From positions 1-64,000 of the forward strand of contig NC_031473.1 in NCBI RefSeq assembly GCF_000006565.2: a DNA stretch of 64,000 nt. The letters are read 5' to 3'. This DNA is from Toxoplasma gondii ME49. Lineage: Eukaryota > Apicomplexa > Conoidasida > Eucoccidiorida > Sarcocystidae. Of this stretch, positions 46,647 to 57,444 are shown one piece after another. The notes below the pieces were generated by a model, which saw nothing but the letters and a program-made list of their open reading frames with translations, was not told where the DNA came from and searched no databases. Each line of letters starts with the position of its first letter. Position 1 is the stretch's first letter. The position numbers were made by a program, and so were the translations under genes.

Positions 46647-48607
46647 ATGGCGGGCTGCGTGCAGATGCTGAAGAATGGCGACGAAGCCACTGCCTTTCGA
46701 AAGGCCAACGGCCAGAGGGCGCTTCTCTTCGTTCAAGCCGCCCACGGACCCTCCCAACAAATGCAGGAAGTCTTTGAAAACTTTCAAGAGGTACACAAGG
46801 TCGACATTTCCTCTCGTTCACGTTCTAAAGCCGAATAGACATTGTAGCGGTACAGGCATGTCTCTTTAGTAGTCACATGAACATAGCGATTTGTCTGTAT
46901 ATAATATATATAATATATATATATATATCGTACTTGCATATGTTTGCAGTCGACGGAAGCCAATTGTAGGTGAGTAGATTGTGAAAGAACTATATCTTTT
47001 TGTGTCGATGTAGGAATGTATATTTTGTGCACGAAATAGGGAGGGGAAGCAGGTTTGTCTTTTTTCTCGCTGCATATTTTCGTGTTTTTTTCTGTCTTTT
47101 TTTCAGGATTTTCCGACCGTCGCATTCGGCGTTGTGGACGTCGCGAGCAACAAATGCTTTGCCCACGCGAACGGCGTCACCGAGGTTCCCACAACAATCT
47201 TTTACGAAGTGAGTCTGAAAAACGTATCTTTGCATCCACAAAAATCTTCTCTTCGTCTTTCTGTTTGTGTCTTGTCTGTCTTTTCCTTCTCTCTCGGCCT
47301 TTCTTCCTTCTCTCTCGTCCTGTGCTCCTTATCGTTTCTTCCCTTCAAAAACTGTGTCCTGGAGTTCCTCCCCTTCGCGTCGATCGTGGTCTGTCGTCGC
47401 TGCGAAGAACGCCTGGAAGCGCTGCACTGCTGGGAATATCGATTGTCGAAAACAGAACTTTTTCCTGCACGCGTCGACTTGTTTCGCTTCGGTTTACTAG
47501 CTCGCGAGAACAGAAATGTTTTTCCTTTTTTCCACGCGTTGCCGGTCCTTTTGAAAAGCCAAGCGAACGTTTCCACCCGAAAACCACGATGTCGAATCGA
47601 GACAAAGAGCCCCCCGTTTGACGCGCGTTTGCTTCTCTGCATTCAAAGCCCGTCTGTCTCTATGCGTGTTTAAAGAGGTCAATGTTGCCAAATCCATTAT
47701 CGTTAATATAAATAGACAGACCTAAGTATTCCGTACGCGACGTTAAAGCGACTTTTTTCCTCTGTTGCTGCGGAGAGGGCAAGCGGTCACAAGAACGACC
47801 TCGATTCGCCGAGATTGTTCTCTCCTCGGAAGCGACGCTTCACCCATTTCCTCTTTTTTCTCGAGCCTTTGCTGCGCCTCGTTTTAGGATGGAGAACTCC
47901 TGGGGAGACTCGTGGGGGCGCTTCCTGCCGTAGTCGCGAAGGCTCTGACGGCATGGACGAATGCAGGACGTTCGACTCTCGTGAGTTCTCTGAGAGATTT
48001 GCAGCCTTCTCACCAGCCACCCGTAAGTCTGAAAGAGGAGTTCTGTGACTCGAAGTCAAGTTTTCAGTTCACCAGTTATTCCTTCGAACTCCACAGGCAC
48101 TCTCGGGTGCTCTCGAACGGATGTCGCTCTCGCTGCTGGACTCGACGACGCTGCCGATGCGGGGCTCGGTTTCTCTCCGAAGCGAAAGGTCTTGCGAATT
48201 CGTTGTCAACTCTCGAGAAGGAAATGTTGAGGCGCGTCAGCGGAGGATTCTTCGTCGCTCGCCGTTCAGTAGTATGCATGCGCGGAGACGTGTGGATTGT
48301 CTTTGCTTGCTTTTCAGTCGAAAGACACTGCAGTTTCTCTGGAGGAGAGACTCTCGAGCTTGGTGAACAGTCACCCCGTGATGGTTTTCATGAAGGGGAA
48401 GAGAGAAGCGCCTTTCTGCAGATTCAGCAAACAACTGATGGGCATTTTCGCCGAGAAGCGACTCGTGCACTTCGGCGCCTTCGACGTTTTCGACGACGAA
48501 GAAGTTCGCGAAGGCCTAAAAAAATTCTCCAACTGGCCTACCTACCCCCAAGTCTACGTCAAGGTAAATTCTAAATTCACTCATATACATGTATATGCGT
48601 ATACATA

Positions 48608-48646
<39 letters not shown>

Positions 48647-48709
48647 GCATTGATATTCATGTAGGTATATTTGTCGGTCTTTTCAGACCTGTTGACGTGT
48701 GAATATATG

Positions 48710-48744
<35 letters not shown>

Positions 48745-49119
48745 GGAGGTGGACGAGCGATCTTCGTTAGGTATGTATCGATTTACCTAGGTGTATGTAT
48801 CCATGTGTATCACTGATGTTTGTATATGTGTGTATACGTATGCACATAGGGTGAGTACACTTACGACAGATCTGGGATTGTTTTTGGAGACGCACGAGAC
48901 AGAGGTCCACTCCGTATCATCTAAGTAGGGCAGCGTATGCCTTGTGTCTAAATTTCCTTCTTCTGTGCTCGGAAAAGGTGCTCTCTCGTCTTGTCAAAAA
49001 GACATGCGACTTTTCTCGACTCTTTTCAGGGCGAGTTGATTGGCGGAGTCGACATTATTCGCGCACTGTGTGAAGACGGTTCCTTCAACGAAGTGTTCCC
49101 CCCGGAAGCCTTTGCTTAA
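46647..49119 (+). CDS. PICOT-type monothiol glutaredoxin (thioredoxin-like plus glutaredoxin domain, GRX3/4 family)
   Basis: Cytosolic/nuclear iron-sulfur chaperone family. Exons 46647-46790, 47107-47208, 47888-48022, 48318-48563 and 49030-49119 join in phase 0 throughout and give 238 aa, close to yeast Grx3/4. The N-terminal thioredoxin-like domain (1-110) includes QALLFVQAAHGPSQQM-type and GVTEVPTTIFYEDGEL segments but has no active-site Cys (HGPS where WAxxC is expected). The C-terminal glutaredoxin domain (about 134-235) has MKGKREAPFCRFSKQ with Cys161, then [20 protein letters not shown], the family's glutathione-binding segments. The canonical CGFS motif reads CRFS. One Trx and one Grx domain is the yeast-like layout, unlike the two Grx domains of human GLRX3. 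Confidence 0.9.
48599..48745. repeat. (TA)n and (GA)n microsatellites in the last glutaredoxin intron
   Basis: TA runs at about 48605-48645 and 48706-48726, the latter followed by (GA)n to about 48745. A further TA run sits in the first intron near 46903-46928. Confidence 0.9.
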
Positions 49120-51259
49120 GACGCGGCAAGCGCTCCAAATACATACAGAAGTATCTGTATGATTATCCACTAATGTGTGTGTGTATGGCGAAACCGACAT
49201 ACATATATATAAATATAAATATATATAAATATATAAATATATGTTTTCTGCATATTTGTATGGGTGGTTTAGAGTGTCTCTGCAGCGAGCAGAAATAGGC
49301 GTATGTAGAAGCTTTTGGCTTATGTGTATTTCTGCACAAATGCCTGTGCGTATCTGCACATACGTATGTGTGTGTGTTTGTAGGGAGGTGCAGAGTGTTG
49401 TTTTCTTTGCGTTTTCCCGTTGGAGGCATTTGTTATCTCTCCTTTGTTTCTCTTTTTCCGCAAGAAATGCTTCGTTTGTCTGGATGTTTCCTGCATTTTC
49501 GCTGTTGCTTCTCCACACTGTTTCATCGTGTCTTTCTTGTCCACACCTCGTTTGCGCTCGGCGGCGCTCCTCTCCCGCTGAAAGCCGCTGGTGTCTCCTC
49601 TGGTGTACATACACCCGAGCGTCGTTCAGTTCTTTTCTTCCTTTCGTGCATTTTTCGGGCGTCCGCTTTTTTTTCCGTTGTGCATGCGTACCTGGCGCAG
49701 GCGTGGTTTTTTCTTCTGTGTTGCCTGTGCCTCACCCTCGACCCTCAACCTCGCCTCTTTTTTTGTCGCTTCCGGTGAGGAAGAACCCACTTTATGAGCA
49801 ATTCTTTGAGTCTCTTCGAAACCGCTGTTTGCCTGAGGCAGTCGGCGTTTGAGGAATTTCTTGGGCGACGGTGCTCAAGTGGAAGCACCGCCTGCGCGTC
49901 GCTCTTTTCTACGGATTGCCTCAGTCTCGACCTCTGGGGCGTGTCTGCTGTTCTCTCGCTCTCTCGCCGCTGTCGCGTATATCCGTTCCGCCTTTTCTCT
50001 CTTCTGTCCTCATTTCCTATTCTCTGAAACAAGAGCCTCCCGTGAGGCGACATGCCGAGCTCCATGTGCGCCAGTCTAACTTGCGCGTACGCTCCTTTGA
50101 GAAGAGCGAGAAGCGAGAAGAGAGGAGAGGCACAGATAGAGGAAGAGAGCCGAAAGGGAACAAGAGAGAGAAGACGACAGTGACAGAGAACAAAGAAACG
50201 AAGGAAAGGAGAAAGAGGGTGGAAACAAGAGAGAAAAGCATCTACGATTTGGGGATCTCAAGCGAAAGCGGGAACACGATTTTCTCACCGAATCAACACG
50301 CTGGTGCCGACATGGCTCTCTTCGATTTTGAACGAAAGAGACCAGAGATTTCAAAGGCGTTTTAGCGACTTCTTTGCAAACTGTTTTTTCGAGACCGCTT
50401 CCCCTTCCCCTGTCTCGTCTGCATGCAATGAACCTGCCATGTATCTCTCTTTTGCTGCAAGTGGCTCAAGAAAGGAGGAGACGGAAGAAGCGAAAAGCTC
50501 TCAGCCCGGCGAACTCGTGCTCTGCATGCACTGCGGCTTTCTACGACTTCCACTTCGAGAAAGGCGGCAGTGCGGATAAGAGAGAGACACCCATTCTAAA
50601 ACAATTTTCTTGTCCCGGACTGCAGAGGAGTTCCCAGTCGTGCTGTTGTTCAGAGGCAAATAACACTCGAAGAGGAGCAAAGGCACCTAAAGAAAACGAT
50701 ACACCGAAATTTGTCTCTGCATGCTGTCGCGAAGCGAAGCGGCTGCGCAATCCATCACTCTGAGCACGCTGCATGCACAAAATATTTTCGAATTTCCTTC
50801 AACGCGCCACGAGGAACTTTCGGTGAACTCCATTTGACGCACAGGAACTTTGCCGCTAAAAAATATACAGAAATTGCTGTATTCTTGCGCTGTTTTTATC
50901 CGCACTCAAACATGTATATAAAACGTGCATATATATCCATGTAAATGTAAATGCGTATATATTCACGTACCTATGTGTTACATATATATATATATATATA
51001 TATATGTAAATATATAAATATATGTATATGTAAATATATAAATATATATATATATATGTAAATATATAAATATATATATATATATGGATGTGCAGATATA
51101 TCCATGTGCATATACAAGCATATGTGTCTTCATCTGTGTGTTTGATACACGTATTGGGACATTTTTTTGCGGAAAAGAACTGGCTGCCTGCAGAGGCAAA
51201 ATTGATTTCTTTTTGTCGCTCCCGTGTTTCGTTTGTTCACGTTCTTTCGGCTTTCCTCC
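49120..51259. other. Convergent intergenic region with TA-rich core
   Basis: The plus-strand glutaredoxin and the minus-strand large orphan converge here, so this is mostly 3' UTR. Open frames such as 49241-49852 plus have no motif. TA-rich tracts occur at 49198-49245 and 50975-51085. Confidence 0.55.
50975..51085. repeat. TA-rich compound microsatellite
   Basis: TA runs interspersed with TATGTAAATATATAAA-type units over about 110 bp, in the convergent region downstream of the glutaredoxin and large orphan genes. Confidence 0.85.
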
Positions 51260-54200
51260 TCACATGTCGCCAGTCTTCTCTCGACTTTCTTGTTCGTTCT
51301 CGACCCCATCTGCGGCCGAGAGACTTCTCAAACTCTCACAGCTGCCCGCTTGTCCTCTCGCTGTCTGCAGAACTTTGCCGCAGCTTCGCAAAGAGGGGAA
51401 AGAGAAAAAAGGAGGAGACGGAAAAGAAAAAGAGAAGAAAGGAGAAGAAGGAAAAGAAGGAGAGACACGGAGAGCGACATCCCATAACTCGGGAGGCGCG
51501 GAGAAATCGGAGAAAGGCGTCGGCGTCTCTCCCTTGTTTACGCGCCGCCTTTCAAGTGTCTCTGTTCCTGCTCTTTCTTGTAAATTCACCTGTCGCGTTC
51601 GCCTCTCCTGTTTCGTGAACTGCTCAGAAATGTTTCTCCTTGGCGGCGGGTCTGCAGCCTCCACTTCGCGTCCTCTTTCTCCCAACTCTCTGCGTCGCCT
51701 CTGCTCCGGCGAAGCAGCTGCGTGTATCCTTGGAAGACGATCGAATTCTTGCTGCGTTCTGAGACGCAGTCCTTCCTCTCTGGAATCCAAAACCCTTAGC
51801 ATCAGTTGCGTTGTCTCCTCTCTTCCGCTGGGTGTCTCCTTCCTCCTCCCTCTCCTCTGCAGAGACAGGGAAGGACAGCTCGCTCCCCAGCGTCCACTCT
51901 GCTCAAACCGGCCCTGGCCGCGCGCCTCTTCTGCTCTCTCAGGAGGTCGAAGACGACTGCTTTCTTTCTCTGCCTCCGCGAGATGAAGAAACCAACGACT
52001 TTCTTTCGCTTCTCTCTCGTGAGAGGCGCTCCCTCTTTCTGCTGGGCGACACAGAGAGGACGCGAGCGGGCGAGAGACTGGCCGTTCAGAAGAACCGAGA
52101 AAAACTGGAGTGCATCCAGCTGGAGCAAAGGCCTGAGGAAAAAACGGAAGGGAAGAAGGACGAGAAGAAGAAGAAGGAAGAGCAGACGACAGTTGAGGAG
52201 AGGAAGCGGGGAGGTGTGAAGACGGCGGGGGGGCGTAGAGAAGAGAACTGAGATGAACAAACGAAGGAAGAGGTGACGGCGACGCTGAGTAAACAGGAAG
52301 ACACGAGGGCTGGAAAGGCTGAGAAGAGCAGCGAGAACAAGACGCGACAGGAAGGTGAGAGTGGAGCGGCAAGGAAGAACATGGACGAGTCCGAGGGGAG
52401 ACGAAGCCTTCTGTTTTCCCTTTGTGCAAGCTCGGTGTGCCATCGCGAGGAGAACTTGAAGAGGAACGAGGCTGTAGAGTTTTGGGGCAGTGAAGAAGAC
52501 GAAAGCTTTGCTCTCCATGCAAATGCGAGGCAGCACCAGCATTCGCAGAAGGCTCTCTGCTTTTCCTTGTTCTGTTCTTGTCTTGTGAAGCAGTGAAGGC
52601 TCCTTCCTTCCCCCGAAGGTCTGTCAGCCGCGCGCCATCTTCTCTCCTTTCTCGTCTCGCTGCGCTTGTCTCTCTCATCTTCTCAAAGTCTGCCTCGCCT
52701 TCGCCTCTCCTGAAACTCCGACGCGCGTCTGTGCATTCGCGACGAGTCGCTCTTCGCGTAGAAGAAGGAAACGCAGAGGAAGAAGAAGAAGGAAACGCAG
52801 AGGAAGAAGAAGAAGGAAACGCAGAGGAAGAAGAAGAAGGAAACGCAGAGGAAGAAGAAGAAGGAAACGCAAAGGAAGAAGAAGAAGGAAACGCAGAGGA
52901 AGAAGAAGAAGGAAACGCAGAGGAAGAAGAAGAAGAAGGAAACGCAGAGGAAGAAGTAGAAGCAGAAAGAAAAGGGGAAGCGAGGGGAGAAGAAGAAGGG
53001 AGAGGAGTGAGGAGAATGACGTGTCTACGTCGAGAGCGAGAAGAAAGAGGACGCTTTTCAGGAGAGTAGGGAGACGAGGGAAGGCGGCAATCAGATTTCT
53101 CCGAGGCAGGAAGAGAGACGCGCGAGGTCGGCGAAGCTGAAAAAGGCGTTTCGTCGATTCTCTTCGTCGAGCGGACCGACGACGGGCAGATGGTCCCCAC
53201 TCCCTGCCCCGGTAGTCTCTCTTCAGCTGTCTGCGCAGATTCTTCTTCATATCGTTTCGCACTTTGACCAGTCTTTGTGTTCGCTTTCCTCGCCGCGTCT
53301 GCCTTCTTCAGAGAAGGACCGCAGATACGAGAAAGCAGCGTAGGAAGCTCGGTCTGCTGGTCAGAGAAAGAACCGGCAGAACGCACACTCCGAGAGAGAG
53401 AACAAGAGCGAGAAGAAGAGAGAGAACAAGCAACAGAGCCCCGGGTCTTGCGAGGCTGTTGAGATGTCGAAGAAGGGTGGAGTCGAATGGACGAGCATGT
53501 CTCGGTGAAGCGTCCTTTCACTTCTTCGTCCTCCTGCGCTTCCTCGGTCACTCCGCTGGTTCCGTTCTCTTTGTCTCCTCGTTCCTTTTCTTCGTTCGTT
53601 GTGCTTCGCATGTCACCTCGAGAAGTTCGCGCGGCTCTTGAAAGAAGATCTGCGGGTCGGTTTTCGCCTTCGCTTCCCTCCCTGGAAAACGCGACCGCCC
53701 GCGATCGGCGCATCTGCAGCAGTTTGTGAGCAGTGAATTTGACGCACAGATCCTCGAGGAGTTTTGCGTTCTTCTCTTGTTCCATGGTCAATTTTGTCGC
53801 TTCTCTCGGGCTATCCATTCCACCTCCTGACACCGACCATCTTCCTTTACCTGTGCTTGCCGCAGCTCTTCCTTCCCTCTCTTTTTCTCCCTCTCTTTCT
53901 CTCTCTTCTTCTCTCCGTTGTGCTGGCTGAGTCTTCTTCTGTTGTCTTGCTAGCGAAGAGGCAGTGCTCGACTGGGCGCGCGCTTCCTCGGTGTCTTTGA
54001 AACAGCCGTCTTTCTCCTCTGCTCCTTCTTCTCCTTGTTCCTCTGTGGTAGCAGCTATGACGAGGTCAGCCTTGAAGACTCCTTTTTCGATCTCAGACTC
54101 GAGTTCGTCCAGAACGCTGCTTTTTGTCCCCCCTACTTTATTTGCCTCCTCCTTCTCCGCCAGTCCCTTCAACGCTGTGTCCACCCCACTCTCTCCTCTC

Positions 54201-55681
54201 TCTGTGCCGTTTTTTCCTTCTCTCACGTCTTGTCCTTCTCTCCCTTCTTCTCGCCCAGTCAGTGGTTTCCTTTCGCCAGTGTCTCGCTTTGTTTCCTCCA
54301 TGTTTCGTTCTGTTCCTGCTTCTCTCCTCCACTCTTCTTCTCCCCGCAGTTTTTCCGAAGCGGCGGACATCTGCAGGCGCCGCCGAGGGGAGATGCATGG
54401 ACACCGAAGAGAAGAAGCTTTGACGCTTCTCTGCGGTGGACAGGCAGCAGAGCCTCTGTCTCTCAAAGTGCTCTGACCCCCCGGAGACCGTTTCACAGAA
54501 GAAGGACGCGAACGACGAGACGAAGGGAGAGAAGTCGACTGGCGAGAAGAAGAAGAAGGATGAGACGAAGGGAGAGAAAAAGAAGGATGAGACGAAAGGA
54601 GAGAAGGGTGACGGGATGTAGTCGACCGCGCTGAAGGTTGTCTGAGGTGTGTCTTCTTCGTTTGTGCGTACTCGGGCGTTGATTGTCTTGTTTGCAATTT
54701 GGATGAGTCTTTCGATGTTCTCTCGCTCGAGTTCATGCGCGTCGTGGAAGATGTGCGACGCTCTGCATGTTTCGTCTTCGCATTCCAAAGCGCCGAGCAA
54801 GGAGGCAACTGCTGTGTGGTACTGAAACTGGAGAGAAAACGCAGATGTCCCTGTAGTCGCCTCAGCAGTGCTTCGCGGGGAGAAGCAGAAGAGTCTCCTG
54901 TCTTCTCACTGTCCAGAGACGAAGAGAGAAAAAGAGCAGTGTCACTGGAATTTCGCGGAAAAGGATGGACTTCGGCCTCGCTCAAGTGCTCTGTCTCCCT
55001 CTCTTGGACGACGACATCTCCCTCTCCTTCTCTGTCTCCTGTCGTCTCCTCTGCCCTCGTGTCTCGTTGTTCCTGCTGCTGTTCCTGGACGCGCGTTGAT
55101 TCTCTTCTCTCCGAGAACTTCTTCGCTTCCTCAGAAAAGCAGCTTTCTTCTCGGACGGCGACCGCCGGGAGAGCTGCAGTTGTCTCCTCCTCTGCAGGCG
55201 AGTGGAGGGGCGAGAGAGGTCCAGAGAAGCCGAGAGAGGAGAATGAATCTCCAGAGGCATTTTCAAAGGTTGGAGAAACAGGCGAGGCGACGGCTGAGGA
55301 GAGAGAAGAGGACAAACAGAGGGAAGAAACCGCGTCCTGAGACGCTGCGGGGGACGCGCCACCTGTCTGTACAGCAGGAGGAAAGAGGCCCTGGCGAGAT
55401 CTGTGCGTCTGCATTTCGCGAGAAGAAGAAGAAACGCAAAGGCGACTCGGCAAAACAGAGAGTTTCTCGACCTCGCCGAACCGCACGGAAGACGGAGAAG
55501 ATGACATCTTCAGCGAAGAAGCAACACTACCATGAAGAGAGGAAGGAAGAGAACGAGAAGGACCAGAAGAAGGAGAGCGAGAACAAGGCCGAGCACAAAA
55601 GGAAAGAGGTCTTCGTTCTCGAACGGGGGTCGGCAAGGGTGAGTCGTTCACCGTCCGCTGTCGAGCCGCCGACGTCGACAT
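51260..55681 (-). CDS. Large Ser/Arg-rich hypothetical protein, long uninterrupted frame
   Basis: A single open frame of 1473 codons, by far the longest in the window, which alone argues that it is coding. No domain recognised. Composition is dominated by Ser, Arg, Glu and Pro, with SR and SSRPSS-like clusters suggesting disorder. One more ordered stretch is KLTMEQEKNAKLLEDLCVKF. A Ser-rich 8-aa repeat (AFPSSSSS, eight copies) is encoded by the minisatellite at 52761-52955. The start is the first ATG (MSTSAARQR), but upstream exons within 55990-56570 are possible. The final 60-90 codons cross a polypyrimidine tract (minus strand of 51389-51482) ending in ttctgcag, which looks like the 3' end of an intron, so the C-terminus may be spliced differently. 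Confidence 0.65.
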   Translation of the reverse strand: MSTSAARQRTVNDSPLPTPVRERRPLSFCARPCSRSPSSGPSRSLPSSLHGSVASSLKMSSSPSSVRFGEVEKLSVLPSRLCVSSSSREMQTHRSRQGLFPPAVQTGGASPAASQDAVSSLCLSSSLSSAVASPVSPTFENASGDSFSSLGFSGPLSPLHSPAEEETTAALPAVAVREESCFSEEAKKFSERRESTRVQEQQQEQRDTRAEETTGDREGEGDVVVQERETEHLSEAEVHPFPRNSSDTALFLSSSLDSEKTGDSSASPREALLRRLQGHLRFLSSFSTTQQLPPCSALWNAKTKHAERRTSSTTRMNSSERTSKDSSKLQTRQSTPEYAQTKKTHLRQPSARSTTSRHPSLLSSHPSFSLPSSHPSSSSRQSTSLPSSRRSRPSSVKRSPGGQSTLRDRGSAACPPQRSVKASSLRCPCISPRRRLQMSAASEKLRGEEEWRREAGTERNMEETKRDTGERKPLTGREEGREGQDVREGKNGTERGESGVDTALKGLAEKEEANKVGGTKSSVLDELESEIEKGVFKADLVIAATTEEQGEEGAEEKDGCFKDTEEARAQSSTASSLARQQKKTQPAQRREEEREREGEKEREGRAAASTGKGRWSVSGGGMDSPREATKLTMEQEKNAKLLEDLCVKFTAHKLLQMRRSRAVAFSREGSEGENRPADLLSRAARTSRGDMRSTTNEEKERGDKENGTSGVTEEAQEDEEVKGRFTETCSSIRLHPSSTSQQPRKTRGSVACSLSSSRSCSLSRSVRSAGSFSDQQTELPTLLSRICGPSLKKADAARKANTKTGQSAKRYEEESAQTAEERLPGQGVGTICPSSVRSTKRIDETPFSASPTSRVSLPASEKSDCRLPSSPYSPEKRPLSSRSRRRHVILLTPLPSSSPLASPFLSASTSSSAFPSSSSSSAFPSSSSSAFPSSSSFAFPSSSSSAFPSSSSSAFPSSSSSAFPSSSSSAFPSSTRRATRRECTDARRSFRRGEGEADFEKMRETSAARRERREDGARLTDLRGKEGAFTASQDKNRTRKSREPSANAGAASHLHGEQSFRLLHCPKTLQPRSSSSSPRDGTPSLHKGKTEGFVSPRTRPCSSLPLHSHLPVASCSRCSSQPFQPSCLPVYSASPSPLPSFVHLSSLLYAPPPSSHLPASSPQLSSALPSSSSRPSSLPFFPQAFAPAGCTPVFLGSSERPVSRPLASSLCRPAERGSASHEREAKESRWFLHLAEAEKESSRLRPPERAEEARGQGRFEQSGRWGASCPSLSLQRRGRRKETPSGREETTQLMLRVLDSREEGLRLRTQQEFDRLPRIHAAASPEQRRRRELGERGREVEAADPPPRRNISEQFTKQERRTRQVNLQERAGTETLERRRVNKGETPTPFSDFSAPPELWDVALRVSPSFPSSPFFSFSFPSPPFFSFPSLRSCGKVLQTARGQAGSCESLRSLSAADGVENEQESREKTGDM
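52761..52955 (-). repeat. 24-bp coding minisatellite, eight copies
   Basis: The plus strand repeats ggaaacgcagaggaagaagaagaa with a 24-bp period; copies vary by single bases or one extra codon. On the minus strand it encodes AFPSSSSS within the large Ser-rich orphan. Because the unit is a whole number of codons, copy-number change would keep the frame. Confidence 0.95.
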
Positions 55682-57444
55682 CGTGGAAGAAGAGGGGAAA
55701 CGACTCGATCAGGAGGTTGCAGGAGACAGTTCTGTGTTGTCCATTCTCTTCATATTATCGGTTAAGTCAGACGCGTCCAGCTCTCGGTCCCGGAGAGGTC
55801 GGCGAGAAGACGAGAGAAGGAGCACGAAGGCAGAAAAGAAGGGTGTCAGATGAGTCTAGTGCGAAGACTCCCGTTCTGTCCTCTCGCAAGCGTCAAAGCG
55901 AGAAACAGCCTACATGCCTATATGCATTTAAAATAATCCTTATATGTATTCGTATTGCTTATATACACATAACTATATTGATAGACATCTTTATACGGAA
56001 GCAAGACTGGAGATGTCTTTGTCAGTTGCCTTGTTGATGTGGACAGGGAAGAGGCACCAGTGTTTCCTCGCGGCTCGAAGTTGGGCTGTCCGTACCCTCT
56101 CGGAACGCGGTTTGCGCAGGCGCACCTGCACACCCGCGAGTTTCTTCTGCGCTATTCTCTGCATTTTCGCGCTTCCGCCAAAGAAAGTGGACAAGAGGCG
56201 GTTCTCGGAACGAAGACAAGTCGTCGCACGGGACGGCGCAGTGGCCGAGGCCGCCAAGAGCGCGAATTCGCGGAGAGACGGACAGACAGATGTCGCCTGA
56301 GACAGTGAGCTGGCTGTCTCGCATCCATCGAGAAGACCTTCCCTCGCGCTTTCTCTTCGCTGTGAAAAATGTGGACGAGAAGAAAGAGATTTCTCCAGAG
56401 ATGCAAGCTGAGAGGAGGAAACAGCGGCGACGACGCTTGTCAGCGGAACGCTGCACACACGCGAAAGAGGGCTCCTTTGCGCAGAGCGTTGCGACAGAGG
56501 AAAGAGTTTCCTTTTTCGCGAAAAGATGTCCCCTTTCTTTTTACTTTTTTCTTCCCCTCTTCTTTCTCCCATTACCCCTGTTTTCGCGAGACTGGTGTCT
56601 CGCTTGGTCGTTTTCCTCGTCTCCCGGTGCTGCGGCGGACTTCTGCTCCCTTCTCAGTCAGCTCCGGTTCGGCGACGCTTCCTTCCCGCCGCGTTCTTCT
56701 CCCTTCTTCTCGCCTTTTTCCTCCTCTGTCAACCGCGAAACCTGCTCTTTGAGCGCGCCGGTTCGAAGATTTTCAGACACAGAGAAACAGGAGGCTCGCA
56801 CTCCTCCGGAAAGTCCGTTTCCTCGACCGTCTGAAGTCCCCTGGAGTGTATGTACACCTCACAAACGCGGGCTTCCCAGGAGTCGCCTGCCTGGGCTCTT
56901 TCGTCCGACTTCCTCCGCTGTTTCCTTCTCTCTTCGTTTCCTTCTCTCTTCGTTTCCGTCTGCTGTTGGTTCTCTTTCGCTCTGTCGCCTTCCAGTGGCG
57001 TCGATTATCGGCGAGTCTCTCCTTTTCAAACGCATGCGGGAGACCACAAAGTTCGTTCGCAGAGAAGATTTTCTGCGTGCATTAAACGAAGAAGAACGTC
57101 CGACACAGAAAGGACGGAGCCGCATAACTCAGCGCATGAACTCCCAGACCGCAAGAAATTAAAAAAGGCAAAGAAGGGAGAGAGGAGATGACGGGCCGAG
57201 ACGAAGGAGAGAGATCTGTTCTCCCTCTCTGGATACGTTAAACTCCTGTCGGAGGTCTTTCTATTCGACCAGCCGACTCTGTTCATGCGAAAGACAGAGC
57301 TAAGCGACTTCATTGCCTTGTCACCTTTTTCCCGTCGTTTTATGCTTCTCTTTCTCCCTTGTCTTCGGTTCATGCGCGTCGTCTCCTTTTGTTTTCCGTC
57401 CCCGTCTCCCTTCTGTTCTTTGTGTCTTTTTTCTCTTTTTCAAG
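55682..57444. other. Divergent intergenic region, uncertain exons
   Basis: Lies between the start of the large minus-strand orphan and the plus-strand HIT finger gene, so it holds both promoters. A 193-codon minus frame (55991-56572) and a 290-codon plus frame (56290-57162) overlap each other. Neither shows a family motif. The minus one could be an upstream exon of the orphan. Confidence 0.4.

Noticed and set aside
48023..48317. Possible extra glutaredoxin linker exon (for example GLANSLSTLEKEML)
   Set aside because: A single intron from the GTAAGT donor to the ttttcag acceptor joins the flanking exons in phase 0 and gives a normal PICOT linker.
54868..56037. 389-codon plus-strand open frame, Arg/Glu-rich
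   Set aside because: Mostly antisense to the 1473-codon frame, no motif, ends in a TA-rich stretch.
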